DNA of 64,000 nt from DASUAS01 sp963750045 (GCA_963750045.1 CAVVPD010000003.1:505634-569633), one strand, 5' to 3'. Positions 7,748-17,788 are shown, counted from the stretch's first letter. Notes: a model not told the origin generated them from the letters alone. Numbers and translations: made by a program.

Positions 7748-10195
7748 GTGGCAGTGAACACTGCACCCACCAACACCGTCCTGCACGGCCTGACCGTGCT
7801 CGAGCTGGGGGCGGGCAGCCACCCCGCGCAGGTCGCCGGCATGCTGCTCGCCGACAACGGTGCACGGGTCGTGAAGGTCGAACCGCCCACGGGCGACCGC
7901 CTGCGCGACGCCCTCCCGTCCGGGTTCCTCGTGTGGAACCGCGGCAAGGAGAGCCTGGTCGCCGACCTGCGGACGCCGGAAGGTCGCGACGAGGTGCGGG
8001 CCTGGGCGCGCGCCGCCGACGTGCTGATCGAGGGCTTCGCCCCCGGCCGCCTGGCCGGTTGGGGGCTCGACCTCGCGTCGCTCCGGGCCGAGAACCCCCA
8101 CCTGGTCACCGCCTCGGTGAGCGGATTCGGCCCCCAGGGCGCCTACTCGGCCATCAAGGGCTACGAGGGCGTGGTATCGGCCAAGGCCGGCTTCTTCAGC
8201 CGCGGCGACTTCGGGTTCCGCGACGGACCCATCTTCTCCGGGGTGCCGCTCGCCGGCGCCGGCGCGTCCCACATGATGTTCAGCGGCGTGCTCGCCGCGC
8301 TCGTGGCACGCGAGACCACCGGACGCGGCCAGCACGTCGACGCGACGCTCGTGCAGGGCCTCACCCCCACCGACTACTTCGTCACGACGCACTTCCAACT
8401 CGCGCAACGCGCGGGGAAGGGCGGCACGACGCAGGACGCGGCGGCGAGCCCGGGCGGCGAGTTCGCGGCCAGCCGGTACTCGTTGGTGCTCTGCACCAGC
8501 GACGGCAAGTGGGTCGTGATCTCGCCCCAGATGCCACACCAGGCGCAGGCGTTGCTCCGCGCCGTCGGCCTGGAGCACACGCTCGACGAGGAGCGGTTCT
8601 CGCACGCGCCGTTCTTCCGGACTGCGGACGACGCGCAGGACTGGGAGGACCTGCTGTGGGAGGCCTTCCGCGTCCGCACCTGGGCCGACCTGCAACCCGT
8701 CCTGCTCGCCGAGGAAGACGTGCCGTTCGAGCTCGCGGCGTCGAGCGAGGAGGCGCTCGACCACCCGCAGATGATCCACAACGGGCACGTGGTCGAGATC
8801 GACGACCCAGTCGTCGGGCGGGTGCGCGAGATCGGTCCGGTCGCCCGGATGACCACGACCCCGTCGGCCATCAACCGGTCGGCGCCTCCGCTCGGCGAGC
8901 ACGGCGAGCCCTTCGCCGCCCAGGAGGCCGCGCCGGCGACCGGCGGGCCGACCCTGGCACACCCGCTTGCCGGCACGACGATCGTGGAGTTCGGGTTCTT
9001 CTACGCCATGCCCTTCGGGGTGACGCTGGCGGCGTCGCTCGGCGCCCGCGTCATCAAGCTCGAAGGCCGAGGGGGCGACCCGATGCGCGCCGCGTTCGGC
9101 GGCGACGCGGGCTCGGCGAAGGTGACCGAAGGCAAGGAGAGCCTCTCGATCGACCTCAAGAGCGAGGCCGGCCAGGGCATCGTGCGCAAGCTGCTGAGCA
9201 CCGCGGACGTGTTCGTCGTCGGGTTCCGGCCCGGCGTGGCCGAGCGGGCGGGCCTCGACTACGAGTCGCTCAGCGCGCTCAACCCCGGTCTCGTCTACGT
9301 GCACTCGGGCGGCTACGGCATCGACGGTCCCTACGCCAGCCGGCCCCTCTACGCCTTCGCGGCCGGCGCCTGCGCGGGCAATTTCCAGCGCCACGCGGGC
9401 CAGTGGATGGATCCCGACTTCAGCGCCGGGTTCAGCGTGCCCGAGCTCCAGGCCGTCGTCATGCCGCACCTGCGCGGCCCCGTCGACGGCGACTCCAACG
9501 CCGCGCTCGCGGTGTGCTCGTCGATCCTGCTGGGGCTCAGCCACAAGGCCCGCACCGGCGAGGGTCAGTTCGTGAGCACCACGATGATCCTCGGGAACGC
9601 CTACAGCTACTCCGACGACTTCAACGCCTACGCGGGCAAGCCCCCGATACCGCAGTCCGACCCCGACCAGTACGGGCTGGGGCCGCTCTACCGCCTCTAC
9701 CGGGCGAGCGACGGTTGGGTCTTCGTCGCGGCACCGCAACCGCGCGAGTGGGAGGCCCTCGCGTCGACGCTGGGACACCCGGAGTGGGTCGACGACCCGC
9801 GCTTCGCGGACCCGACCGCGCGGCGTGAGCACGGTGACGCGCTCGCCGCCCTGGTGGGCGACGCGCTCACCACGCGCGACGCCGCCGAGTGGGAGAAGGT
9901 CCTGACCGACGCCGGTGTGGGCTGCTCGCACGTGTTCGCCGGCGGCCACTCGGCGTTCACGGTGACCGATCCGGTGATGCGCGAGACCGGGCTCGTCGCC
10001 GAGATCGAACATCCGACGCTGGGCCCGCTGTTGCGCCACGGGCTACCGGTGCAGCTCTCCGAGACCCCGGGGCGCGTGGGCACCAGCTGCGTGCGCGGCC
10101 AGCACACCGAGAAGATCCTCGACGAGCTGGGCTACTCCCCCGCGGAGATCGCCCAGCTCGTCGCCGACGAAGTGGTGTTCGGGCCCGACGCCTGA
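7748..10195 (+). CDS. Double-domain CaiB/BaiF (class III) CoA-transferase family protein
   Basis: 815 residues made of two tandem CaiB/BaiF domains. Each has the start motif (LELGAGSHPAQVAGMLLADN; EFGFFYAMPFGVTLAASLGA) and the R-V-[VI]-K-[VL]-E segment. Family members transfer CoA between carboxylic acids through an Asp anhydride. By eye, the Asp expected after GRGQHVDATLV is Gln (LVQG) in the first domain, and Leu (MILG) in the second, so catalysis is uncertain. The GTG at 7748 has an excellent SD GGGGGAG 4 nt upstream; an earlier in-frame GTG at 7694 has none. It ends the + strand run that starts at 4368. Confidence 0.85.
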   Translation: MAVNTAPTNTVLHGLTVLELGAGSHPAQVAGMLLADNGARVVKVEPPTGDRLRDALPSGFLVWNRGKESLVADLRTPEGRDEVRAWARAADVLIEGFAPGRLAGWGLDLASLRAENPHLVTASVSGFGPQGAYSAIKGYEGVVSAKAGFFSRGDFGFRDGPIFSGVPLAGAGASHMMFSGVLAALVARETTGRGQHVDATLVQGLTPTDYFVTTHFQLAQRAGKGGTTQDAAASPGGEFAASRYSLVLCTSDGKWVVISPQMPHQAQALLRAVGLEHTLDEERFSHAPFFRTADDAQDWEDLLWEAFRVRTWADLQPVLLAEEDVPFELAASSEEALDHPQMIHNGHVVEIDDPVVGRVREIGPVARMTTTPSAINRSAPPLGEHGEPFAAQEAAPATGGPTLAHPLAGTTIVEFGFFYAMPFGVTLAASLGARVIKLEGRGGDPMRAAFGGDAGSAKVTEGKESLSIDLKSEAGQGIVRKLLSTADVFVVGFRPGVAERAGLDYESLSALNPGLVYVHSGGYGIDGPYASRPLYAFAAGACAGNFQRHAGQWMDPDFSAGFSVPELQAVVMPHLRGPVDGDSNAALAVCSSILLGLSHKARTGEGQFVSTTMILGNAYSYSDDFNAYAGKPPIPQSDPDQYGLGPLYRLYRASDGWVFVAAPQPREWEALASTLGHPEWVDDPRFADPTARREHGDALAALVGDALTTRDAAEWEKVLTDAGVGCSHVFAGGHSAFTVTDPVMRETGLVAEIEHPTLGPLLRHGLPVQLSETPGRVGTSCVRGQHTEKILDELGYSPAEIAQLVADEVVFGPDA

Positions 10196-10211
10196 CCCGA
10201 CCGTCGCCCGA

Positions 10212-11123
10212 CTAGGTGGCGGCTTCCGCGGTGTCGCGCTGGGCGGGCTTGAGCTTGGTGCCCTTCCACTCGGGGATGTCCTCGCCGACCTTCGCCGCCG
10301 GGTACTTGTCGTCGTGGACGACGGCCCAGTGCGCGTGGTTGAGCTCGTGCATGGTGAAGCACGCCTGGAGCGAGTTGTAGAAGCCCTGGTTGTCCTGGGT
10401 CTGGTTCACCGACTCCTTGATCAACAACGCGGCCATGGTCGGGATCTTGCAGATCCGGCGCGCGTACTCGACCGTCCGCTCGGACAGCTCGTCGGCCGGG
10501 AAGATCTTGCTCACCATGCCGAGGCGGTAGCACTCCTCGGCGTCGATCGAGTCGCTGGTGAGCATGAGCTCCTTGGTCTTGCGCGGCCCGAACTCCCACG
10601 GGTGTGCGAAGTACTCGATGCCGCACATCCCCAACCGGGTGCCGACGACGTCGGCGAAGATCGTCCCCTCGGCCGCCACGATGAGGTCACACGCCCACAT
10701 GAGCATGAGGCCGGCGGCGTACACCGACCCGTGCACCTGCGCGATCGTGATCTTGCGGAGGTTTCGCCACCGCAACGTGTTCTGGAAGAAGTAGTGCCAC
10801 TCCTGGAGCATCAGGTTCTCGGTGCCCTGACGCGTCCCACCGTTGACCAGGAACGAAGGATGCTGGTTCGGTCCGGGCATCCGTTCCTCCGCGCTCACCG
10901 GCGTCCCCATGTCGTGACCCGAGGAGAACATCGTCCCGTTCCCGCCGAAGATCACGACTCGGACGGTGTCGTCGGCCTCGGCGCGCAGGAACGCGTCGTT
11001 CAGCTCGACGAGCATCCCGCGGTTCTGGGCGTTGCGGGCGTCGACCCGGTCCAACATGATCCGGGCGATCATGCCGTCGTCCAGCGTCTCGTAGGTGATG
11101 AACCGGTAGTCGGTGTCGGGCAT
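10212..11123 (-). CDS. Enoyl-CoA hydratase/isomerase family (long form)
   Basis: 303 residues. The oxyanion region is AQVHGSVYAAGLMLMWACDLIVA near residue 125, followed by DVVGTRLGMCGIEYFAHPWEFG where hydratases have the PGAGG loop. It also has a longer C-terminus (PEWKGTKLKPAQRD). This variant is common in actinobacterial gene sets and is of uncertain reaction. The ATG at 11123 has a G-rich SD-like stretch upstream on the minus strand. It diverges from the alpha/beta hydrolase at 11210 across an 86-bp gap. Confidence 0.78.
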   Translation of the reverse strand: MPDTDYRFITYETLDDGMIARIMLDRVDARNAQNRGMLVELNDAFLRAEADDTVRVVIFGGNGTMFSSGHDMGTPVSAEERMPGPNQHPSFLVNGGTRQGTENLMLQEWHYFFQNTLRWRNLRKITIAQVHGSVYAAGLMLMWACDLIVAAEGTIFADVVGTRLGMCGIEYFAHPWEFGPRKTKELMLTSDSIDAEECYRLGMVSKIFPADELSERTVEYARRICKIPTMAALLIKESVNQTQDNQGFYNSLQACFTMHELNHAHWAVVHDDKYPAAKVGEDIPEWKGTKLKPAQRDTAEAAT

Positions 11124-11209
11124 GCGGGATCCCCCTGGGTGCGGCGCCGCCACGTGCGGCTCGTGGACCCCGAAAGCTAGCGTCAGTGACCCGACTTCGG
11201 AGGAGCGAG

Positions 11210-12136
11210 ATGGAACGGGTTCCGTACGACGAGTTCTCGATGTTCCAGGACAACGCCGAGGAGTTCGGCATCCCCTACGCCGGGCCGCCCACCGTCCGGC
11301 GCGAATTCGTCGAGGTCGAGCCCGGCCGCCGACTCAGCGCGCTCGTCTGGGGCGAGGGCGAGCCGGAGCTGGTGTTCCTCCACGGCGGCGCCCAGAACGC
11401 CCACACGTGGGACACCGTGGCGCTGGCCGTCGACCGCCCGCTCGTCGCGCTCGATCTCCCCGGGCACGGCCACTCCGACGCCGGCCGCAACGGTTCGATC
11501 GACGTCGCCCAGAACGCCGCGGACGTCGCCGCGGCCATCCGGGCCCTCGCCCCGAACGCCCGCGCGGTCATCGGGATGTCGCTCGGGGGCGTGACCACGA
11601 TCGCGCTCGCCGATCAGGCGCCGGAGCTGGTGCGCAAGATCGTGCTGGTCGACGTGACGCCGGGCGTGAACGAGTCCAAGTCGTCGACGATCGCCGCGTT
11701 CATCAACGGCCCCGAGAGCTTCGACAGCTTCGACGACCTGCTCGCCCGCACCATCGAGTACAACCCCACGCGGACCGAGGCCTCGCTCCGCCGCGGCATC
11801 CTGCACAACGCCGAACAGCGCGAGGACGGCAGCTGGGTCTGGCGCTACGCGCGCTTCCGCATGCAGGAGCCCTCGGCCGCTGCGTCCGCGACCGAGGGTG
11901 GCGGCCACCCGAACTTCGGGTTCCTATGGGACGCGGTGTCGAGGGTGCAGGTGCCACTGCTCCTGGCCCGAGGCATGCGCGAGCAGTCGGTGGTCGACGA
12001 CGACGACGAGGTCGAGCTCCTGCGCCGGCTCCCCGACGCGCAGGTCGAGCACTTCGAGGAGGCGGGCCACAGCCTCCAGGGCGACACGCCCGTGGAGCTC
12101 GCCGAGTCGATCGTGCGGTTCGTCGACGGCGAATGA
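11210..12136 (+). CDS. Alpha/beta-fold hydrolase
   Basis: 308 residues. LVFLHGGAQNAHTW near residue 60 is the HG oxyanion motif. GMSLGG near residue 124 is the nucleophile elbow (Ser). The C-terminal EEAGHSLQGDTP supplies the catalytic His. The SD GGAGGAG (11199-11205) fits the ATG at 11210. The substrate is unknown, but a second hydrolase of the same layout (12164-13036) is convergent with it, and both lie among acyl-CoA genes, so cleavage of an ester, lactone or C-C bond in the same pathway is plausible. Confidence 0.8.
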   Translation: MERVPYDEFSMFQDNAEEFGIPYAGPPTVRREFVEVEPGRRLSALVWGEGEPELVFLHGGAQNAHTWDTVALAVDRPLVALDLPGHGHSDAGRNGSIDVAQNAADVAAAIRALAPNARAVIGMSLGGVTTIALADQAPELVRKIVLVDVTPGVNESKSSTIAAFINGPESFDSFDDLLARTIEYNPTRTEASLRRGILHNAEQREDGSWVWRYARFRMQEPSAAASATEGGGHPNFGFLWDAVSRVQVPLLLARGMREQSVVDDDDEVELLRRLPDAQVEHFEEAGHSLQGDTPVELAESIVRFVDGE

Positions 12137-12163
12137 CACCGCCGAGCGGTCGACGAGGGCCGG

Positions 12164-13036
12164 TCAGCGGAGCCGGTCGAGGAACTCCACGATCGCGTCG
12201 TTGAACAGGTCGTTCTTGTCGCCGGCCACCATGTGCCCCGCGCCCTCGACGTCGACGAACTCCGCGTGCGGCACGAGGGCGAGGAGGTCCTTGGCGCCCT
12301 CCTCGCTCAGGAGGTCGCTCACCCGGCCGCGCACGAGCAGCACGGGCACGGTGATCGCCCGCGCCGCCTCGCTCAGCGACTCCTCGTGCACGAGCGACGC
12401 GCGGGTCTCGTCGCGCGAGCCGAGCTTGCCCGACATGAACCGGGGGTCCCAGTGCCAGACCCAGCGCCCGTCCTCGCGCAGCCGCACGTTCTTCTTCAGG
12501 CCCGAGAGGTCGGACGGCCGGGGCCGGTGCGGGTTGTAGGCGGCCACCGCGTCGGCCACCTCGTCGAGCGACCCGAAGCCGCTCTCCATGTGTTCGCTCA
12601 TGAACGCGCCGATTCGCTGCGCGCCGTCCTGCTCGATCTTGGGCGCCACGTCGACCAGCACGAGCCCCCGGGCGACGGGGCGCGTGTCCGACGAGTCGGC
12701 CGAGGTGCCGATGGCGAGCATCGACGCGATGCCGCCGAGTGAAGCGCCGACCAGCACCGGGGGCGACGGAAGCGCGGCGGCGACGGCGCGGACGTCGTCC
12801 GCGAACGCCGTCGGGCCGTAGTCGCCGTCCTCGGGCCAGTCGCTCTCGCCGTGGCCCCGCAGGTCGACGCGCAGGACGTGCCATCCACGCGCCGCGAGCA
12901 CCGCGGCGGTCGTCCCCCACACGAACCGGGTCTGGCCACCGCCGTGGAGGAGCACGACCGGCGGATCCCCCGGGTCGCCGAACTCGTCGGCCCGCAGCCG
13001 CAACCCGTCCTTGCCGAAGACGTCGATGGTGTCCAT
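12164..13036 (-). CDS. Alpha/beta-fold hydrolase
   Basis: 290 residues. VVLLHGGGQTRFVWG near residue 27, nucleophile elbow GASLGG near residue 98, and EGAGHMVAGDKND near the C-terminus (His). The YNPHRPRPSDLSGL segment and overall layout parallel the convergent hydrolase at 11210-12136 (YNPTRTEAS), so the two are probably paralogues. It lies 10 bases downstream of the ACAD alpha-type gene and is likely the last gene of the operon beginning at 17088. Confidence 0.82.
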   Translation of the reverse strand: MDTIDVFGKDGLRLRADEFGDPGDPPVVLLHGGGQTRFVWGTTAAVLAARGWHVLRVDLRGHGESDWPEDGDYGPTAFADDVRAVAAALPSPPVLVGASLGGIASMLAIGTSADSSDTRPVARGLVLVDVAPKIEQDGAQRIGAFMSEHMESGFGSLDEVADAVAAYNPHRPRPSDLSGLKKNVRLREDGRWVWHWDPRFMSGKLGSRDETRASLVHEESLSEAARAITVPVLLVRGRVSDLLSEEGAKDLLALVPHAEFVDVEGAGHMVAGDKNDLFNDAIVEFLDRLR

Positions 13037-13046
13037 CTCGGGCAGG

Positions 13047-14337
13047 CTATTGGCCGGTCGACGAGGGCGGAGCGGTCGGAAGGGCATTCCGACGGACGTC
13101 GCGGAACGGGACGTCGCGGTCCGCGGCCCACTCCCGCGGCATGCCCGAGCACCCGCTCGCTGATGATGTTGCGCTGGATCTCGTTGCTGCCGCCGGCGAG
13201 GCACAGCGCCTGGCGCTGGAGGAACGGCAGGCCGGCGTCCTTCCCGGGCGTGTCGCCCCCGGTGGGCCACGTGACCGCGTCCAGCCCGCCGAGGGTGAGG
13301 CCGATCTCGACCTTGCGGACACCACGGGTCGCGCTGAACAGCTTGGTGACGGCCGCGGCGTGCGCCGGCATCGTTCCCTCGGTCATGCCGACCATCACGC
13401 GCTGCACCAGGCCGCGCTGCACGACGTCCAGGACGTGAGCCTCGGCGACGAGCTGGCGGGCCACCGGGTCGCCGGCGCACCCCTGTGCCTCGACGAGCTC
13501 GACGTAGGTGAGGTCGCGGGCGCCGTCGGCCCCCTCGGCGAGGTGGTTGCGCCCGCTGATGTAGGGCGAACCGCCGCCGACGGCGTTGCGTTCGTGGGCG
13601 AGGAGCGCTTGGGCGACCGACCAGCCGTCATTGACGTCGCCGATGACGGAATCGACCGGGAGCCGGACGTCGTCGAAGAACTCCTGGCAGAACTCGAGCG
13701 AGCCGTTGACCTGCTTGATCGGGTCGACCTGGATCCCGGGTTGGTGGATCTTCACGATGAACATCGTGAGCCCGCGGTGCTTCGGCGCGTCCCAGTCGGT
13801 GCGGGCCAGGCACATCGCGTAGTCGCTCGACACCGCTGCGGTGCTCCAGATCTTGGAGCCGTTGAGGATCCACTCGTCGCCGTCGCGATCGGCCCGGGTG
13901 ACGCACCCGGCGAGATCGGAGCCGCCGGTCGGCTCCGACAGGAACTGCACCCACTGGTGATCGCCGCGCAGGAGCGCGGGGAGGTACACGGCCTTCTGCT
14001 CGTGCGTTCCGTAGTCGACGAGGGTCGCGCCGAGGATGCTGAAGTTGGGGACGTTGAGGTGGATCGGCATCTCGTAGGGCAGCGACTCCTCGGTGAAGGC
14101 GCGCTGGTACTCGATGCCGAGCCCGAGCCCGCCGTACTCATGCGGGAAGCAGATGCCGGCGAACCCGCCGTCCCACAGCCTGCGTTGCAGGACGCGCTCG
14201 TGGGCCCACGCCTCGGGTGAGTCGGCCGGGGTGTCGGAGGCGAGCGCGCCTTCGGGCAGCCGCTCCATGTGCCCGGCGAGCCAGGCCCGCGCGCGGAGGC
14301 GGAACGATTCGACGCTCTCGGGGACCTGGTCAGGCAT
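13047..14337 (-). CDS. Acyl-CoA dehydrogenase, alpha-type subunit of a split pair (one frame break near the 3' end)
   Basis: About 429 residues. FPHEYGGLGLGIEYQRA near residue 70, QFLSEPTGGSDLAG near residue 130, and CLAGGSNEIQRNIISERVLG near the C-terminus. The start ATG at 14337 overlaps the end of the neighbouring ACAD by 8 nt, so the two are coupled. The pair resembles two-subunit (alpha2beta2) actinobacterial ACADs such as the FadE26-FadE27 type used on steroid side chains. Near 13143 GGGC holds one extra G: removing it joins ERVLG to MPREWAADRD and a stop at 13047. Without that fix the frame runs on into the hydrolase gene, which cannot be real. Confidence 0.82.
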
Positions 14338-15493
14338 GCTCGACCTCGATGTCGTCGCCGAGGAGCCGCGCCGCGATGCGCTCGCGGTGCTCGGCCGGGG
14401 TACCGGAGAGGTTGCGGTCGAGGGTGACCCGCCGCAGGTAGAGGTGCAGGTCGTGCTCCCAGGTGACGCCGATGCCGCCGTGGAGCTGCGTGCACTCCTG
14501 CACGATCTCGGTGGCGTGGTCACCGAGGTACGACGCGGCCGCGCTCACGATCTCGGGCGCGTCGGGATCGTGATCCTGCACCGCCGCGCCGCGATCTCCG
14601 TCGGCGCCGTGGCCGGTCTCGAGCCACATCTTCATGTCGGCGAAGCGGTGCTTGATCGCCTGGTACGACGCCAGCGGGCGCCCGAACGAACTGCGGTCGG
14701 CGAGGTACTCGAGGGTGAACTCGAACACCCGGTCGAGCGCGCCCACGGTCTCCGCGCACTGCAGCACGACGGCCAGCTCCAACTGGCGTTCGACGGCTTC
14801 GGCCGCACCGCCGACGTCGCCCACCACAAGCGCGGCCGGTACGTGCACGGCGTCGAGGTGCACGGAGGCGAACCGGCGCACGAGGTCGACCGATCCCATC
14901 GGCGTGATGGTGATCCCCGGACTCCCCGCGGGCACGAGGAACTGGGTCACGCCGCCGCCGGTTTCGGGCCCGGTTCGGGCGCTCAGCAGCAGCTCGTCGG
15001 CCTGCGCGCCGGCTTCGACGGGCGCGTACGTCCCCGAGAGCACGAAGTCGTCACCGTCGCGGCGGGCCTCGACGGCCACCGTGCGGCCGTCCCACGTCGT
15101 CCCCGGCCCCGCCAGGCACCACGCTGCGACCAGGTCCCCGGCGACGATGCCCGGCAACACGCGGGCCCGGAGCTCGCGGCCGGCGCCGTCGGCCACCGCG
15201 GCAGCCACCACGTTGGTGGGGACGAGCGGGCCCGGTGAAACGAGGCGGCCCATCTCCTCGGCCACGATCACCAGGTCGAGCACACCCTCACCACCGAGGC
15301 TCCCCCCACCGTCGGACTCGGGGACGAGCAGCGACGTCCACCCGAGCTCCGCACCCCGCGCCCACCAGGCGCGGTCGAAGCCGTCGGGGTCGTCGGCGAG
15401 GGAGCGCACCACCGTGAGAGGCGCCTCCTGCTCCAGGAACTTCCGCGTCGTCTCCTGGAAGAACCGCTGGTCGTCGGTGAGCGAGAGGTCCAT
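14330..15493 (-). CDS. Acyl-CoA dehydrogenase, beta-type subunit of a split pair
   Basis: 387 residues. MDLSLTDDQRFFQETTRKFL at the start, RSSFGRPLASYQAIKHRFADM near residue 285, and QLHGGIGVTWEHDLHLYLRR near residue 345. It ends without the GTSEIQR motif, as in the smaller partner of heteromeric ACADs. Start ATG at 15493, 35 bases after the CoA ligase gene. With the overlapping downstream gene it probably forms one flavoenzyme in which FAD sites lie between subunits. The same beta-then-alpha order occurs as a single fused gene at 30805-32923. Confidence 0.85.
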   Translation of the reverse strand: MDLSLTDDQRFFQETTRKFLEQEAPLTVVRSLADDPDGFDRAWWARGAELGWTSLLVPESDGGGSLGGEGVLDLVIVAEEMGRLVSPGPLVPTNVVAAAVADGAGRELRARVLPGIVAGDLVAAWCLAGPGTTWDGRTVAVEARRDGDDFVLSGTYAPVEAGAQADELLLSARTGPETGGGVTQFLVPAGSPGITITPMGSVDLVRRFASVHLDAVHVPAALVVGDVGGAAEAVERQLELAVVLQCAETVGALDRVFEFTLEYLADRSSFGRPLASYQAIKHRFADMKMWLETGHGADGDRGAAVQDHDPDAPEIVSAAASYLGDHATEIVQECTQLHGGIGVTWEHDLHLYLRRVTLDRNLSGTPAEHRERIAARLLGDDIEVEHA

Positions 15494-15528
15494 CGGGGCC
15501 GAGCGTAGATGAGCGGGACCCCGACCGG

Positions 15529-17088
15529 TCACAGCAGCCGGGTGCCGTGACCCTCCCAGTACCGGTCGCGCAGCACCCGCTTGTAGAGCTTGCCGTTGTC
15601 CCCGCGTGGCAGCTCGGCGTCGAAGTCGACCGTACGCGGGCACTTGTAGTGGGCGAGGCCCTCGCGGCAGTACGCGATGAGCTCCGCCTCGAGCTCGGGC
15701 CCGGCCGGCACGCCGGCGGCGGGTTGCACCACTGCCTTCACCTGCTCACCGAACTCGGCGTCGGGCACGCCGAACACCGCGGCGTCGGCCACTTTGGGGT
15801 GGAGGACGAGGCGGTTCTCGATCTCCTGCGGGTAGATGTTCACGCCGCCTGACACGATCATGTAGGTGAGCCGGTCGGTGAGGAAGAGGTAGCCCTCCTC
15901 GTCGAGGTACCCGACGTCCCACAGCGTGCTCCAACCCCGGTCGTCGAACGACTGGGCCGTCTTCTCGGGGTCGTTGTGGTACTCGAACGCGTTGTTGCCA
16001 CCGCCGAAGCGCACCACACCCGCCTCGCCGACGGGGAGCTCTTCCCCCGACTCCGTGCAGATGTGGATCTCACCCCAGGCGGCGCGCCCGACGGAACCCG
16101 GTCGGGCCAGCCACTCATCGCTGCTGATCCAGGTGAGGCCACCGCCTTCGGTGCCCGCGTAGTACTCGTAGACGATCGGGCCCCACCACTCGATCATCTG
16201 CCGTTTCACCTCGACGGGGCAGGGCGCGGCCGCGTGCACCACCGCTTCGAGGCTCGAGCCGTCGAATGCGGCCCACGCGTCGTCGGGGAGCTTGAGCATC
16301 CGCACGAACATCGTGGGCACGAACTGCCCGTGGGTCACGCGCTCCCGGTCGATCGCGTCGAGACACGCCTGCGCGTCGAAGTGCTCCATCAGCACGAGCG
16401 TGCCCCCGGTGCGGTGCACGGTCATCGACCAGACGAGCGGGGCCGAGTGGTACAGCGGTGCGGGCGTCAGGTAGCGCTTCCCCGCCGCGAAGCCCATGAC
16501 CCCCCCGAGCAGCGGGCCGATCGGGTTGTCGGTGCCGTAGGGCTGGCCGGTGGCGAGTCGCCGGACACCCTTGGGCCGACCGGTCGTGCCCGACGAATAG
16601 AGCATGGGCGAGCCTTCGCGCTCGTCGTCGAGCGGGACGCCCGGGATCCCCTCGACGAACGCCTCCGCCGCCTCGTACCCCTCGACGGGTCCGCCGATCG
16701 CGACGAAGCGCGCCACGCCGGGCACGAGCGGGCGGACCGCGGCTGCGAGGGGCGCGAGCGCGCCCGCCGCGAACAGCACGGTGGCACCGCAGTCGTCGAC
16801 CACGTACGCGGCCTCCTCGGCCGCGAGCCGGGTGTTGACGGGGGTGTAGTAGAGCCCGGACCGCTCCGCGGCCCACGCCAGCTCGAGCGTCGCGGCCCGG
16901 TTGTCGAGCAGCATGGCGATGTGGTCGCCGGGTTGCAGGCCGGCGGCGCGCATCGCCCACGCGAGGCGCGCCGAGCGCTCCTCCAGCTGCCCGTAGGTCA
17001 CGGTCTCACGGCTCCCCACCACCACGATCGCGACGCGATCGGGATCGGCGGCGGCGTGGAACCCCGGGGTCTGCTCAGGGACGTCCAT
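15529..17088 (-). CDS. Acyl-CoA synthetase, AMP-forming
   Basis: 519 residues. LYSSGTTGRPKGVRR near residue 165, YEYYAGTEG near residue 305, TDRLTYMIVSGGVNIYPQEIE near residue 405, and adenylation Lys in DNGKLYKRVLRDRYWEGH at the end. Start ATG at 17088. It heads a minus-strand operon with the split ACAD pair and an alpha/beta hydrolase, so it probably activates the acid that the ACAD pair then desaturates. It is paralogous to the ligase at 4368-5927. Confidence 0.88.
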   Translation of the reverse strand: MDVPEQTPGFHAAADPDRVAIVVVGSRETVTYGQLEERSARLAWAMRAAGLQPGDHIAMLLDNRAATLELAWAAERSGLYYTPVNTRLAAEEAAYVVDDCGATVLFAAGALAPLAAAVRPLVPGVARFVAIGGPVEGYEAAEAFVEGIPGVPLDDEREGSPMLYSSGTTGRPKGVRRLATGQPYGTDNPIGPLLGGVMGFAAGKRYLTPAPLYHSAPLVWSMTVHRTGGTLVLMEHFDAQACLDAIDRERVTHGQFVPTMFVRMLKLPDDAWAAFDGSSLEAVVHAAAPCPVEVKRQMIEWWGPIVYEYYAGTEGGGLTWISSDEWLARPGSVGRAAWGEIHICTESGEELPVGEAGVVRFGGGNNAFEYHNDPEKTAQSFDDRGWSTLWDVGYLDEEGYLFLTDRLTYMIVSGGVNIYPQEIENRLVLHPKVADAAVFGVPDAEFGEQVKAVVQPAAGVPAGPELEAELIAYCREGLAHYKCPRTVDFDAELPRGDNGKLYKRVLRDRYWEGHGTRLL

Positions 17089-17263
17089 GCCGTACGACTA
17101 CCACATTCTGCTCATCAAGCAGGCCGGGCCGGGCGTCGATGCACCGGACGCCCTCGCGCGCAGGTAAGAGCTTCCTAAGAATCTCCGGCTCGCTGGCGAC
17201 GCGCCGCCGTGCACTCGTTAGGTTGCCCACGCCCTCGGCCACTCGAGTCTCAGGAGGTGAGGG

Positions 17264-17788
17264 ATGTTCGCCCTCACATCGATCTTCGGGCTGCCCGCCC
17301 ATCCGCTCTTCGCACACATCCCCGTCGTGCTGATCCCCCTCGCCGCCATCGGTGCCGTGGCGATGCTGTGGCCGTCGGTGCGCGACCGCATCGGCTGGGT
17401 GGTGGTCGGGCTCGTGTTCGTGGCCGGCATCAGCACCCAGCTCGCGGTCGACTCCGGTCAGGGTCTCCAGGAGTACGTCCGCGAGACACAGCTGATGAAG
17501 GACCACGTGCGCATGGGCGAGAACATCCGGCCGTGGGTCCTCCTGATGTTCCTCGCGCTCCTCGGCGTCATGCTCGTCGCCCGGGCCGCGCGCCGTCGCG
17601 GCGCGGCGCCGGAGGGGCGCGACCCGCTGCGCATCGCGGGAATCAGCCTTGCCGTGCTGAGCATCCTGTTCTCGGGCATGGCGATCTACTGGACCTACAA
17701 GATCGGCCACTCGGGATCGAAGGCCGTCTGGGCACCCACGCAGGTGAAGATCGACAAGGGCGCCGGCGAACCCAGCGGCGAGGGCTAG
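17264..17788 (+). CDS. DUF2231 integral membrane protein
   Basis: 174 residues with about four hydrophobic helices. It begins FGLPAHPLFAHIPVVLIPLA, the DUF2231 hallmark in which the early His residues are proposed heme or metal ligands. The last helix is followed by a short hydrophilic C-terminus. A near-perfect SD AGGAGGTGA (17252-17260) lies 3 nt before the ATG. The 175-base gap upstream, one of the longest in the window, should carry both its promoter and that of the divergent ligase. Its stop abuts, base to base, the stop of the convergent NTF2-like gene. Function unknown. Confidence 0.72.
   Translation: MFALTSIFGLPAHPLFAHIPVVLIPLAAIGAVAMLWPSVRDRIGWVVVGLVFVAGISTQLAVDSGQGLQEYVRETQLMKDHVRMGENIRPWVLLMFLALLGVMLVARAARRRGAAPEGRDPLRIAGISLAVLSILFSGMAIYWTYKIGHSGSKAVWAPTQVKIDKGAGEPSGEG

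Noticed and set aside
6758..10039. 1093-codon open frame on the minus strand
   Set aside because: It lies wholly antisense to the crotonase and CaiB genes, has no recognisable domain, and shows shadow-frame composition.
12138..12150. ACCGC-CGA-GCGGT stem-loop as a terminator between convergent hydrolases
   Set aside because: Only 5 bp with a 3-base loop and no T-run; such repeats arise often by chance at this GC content.
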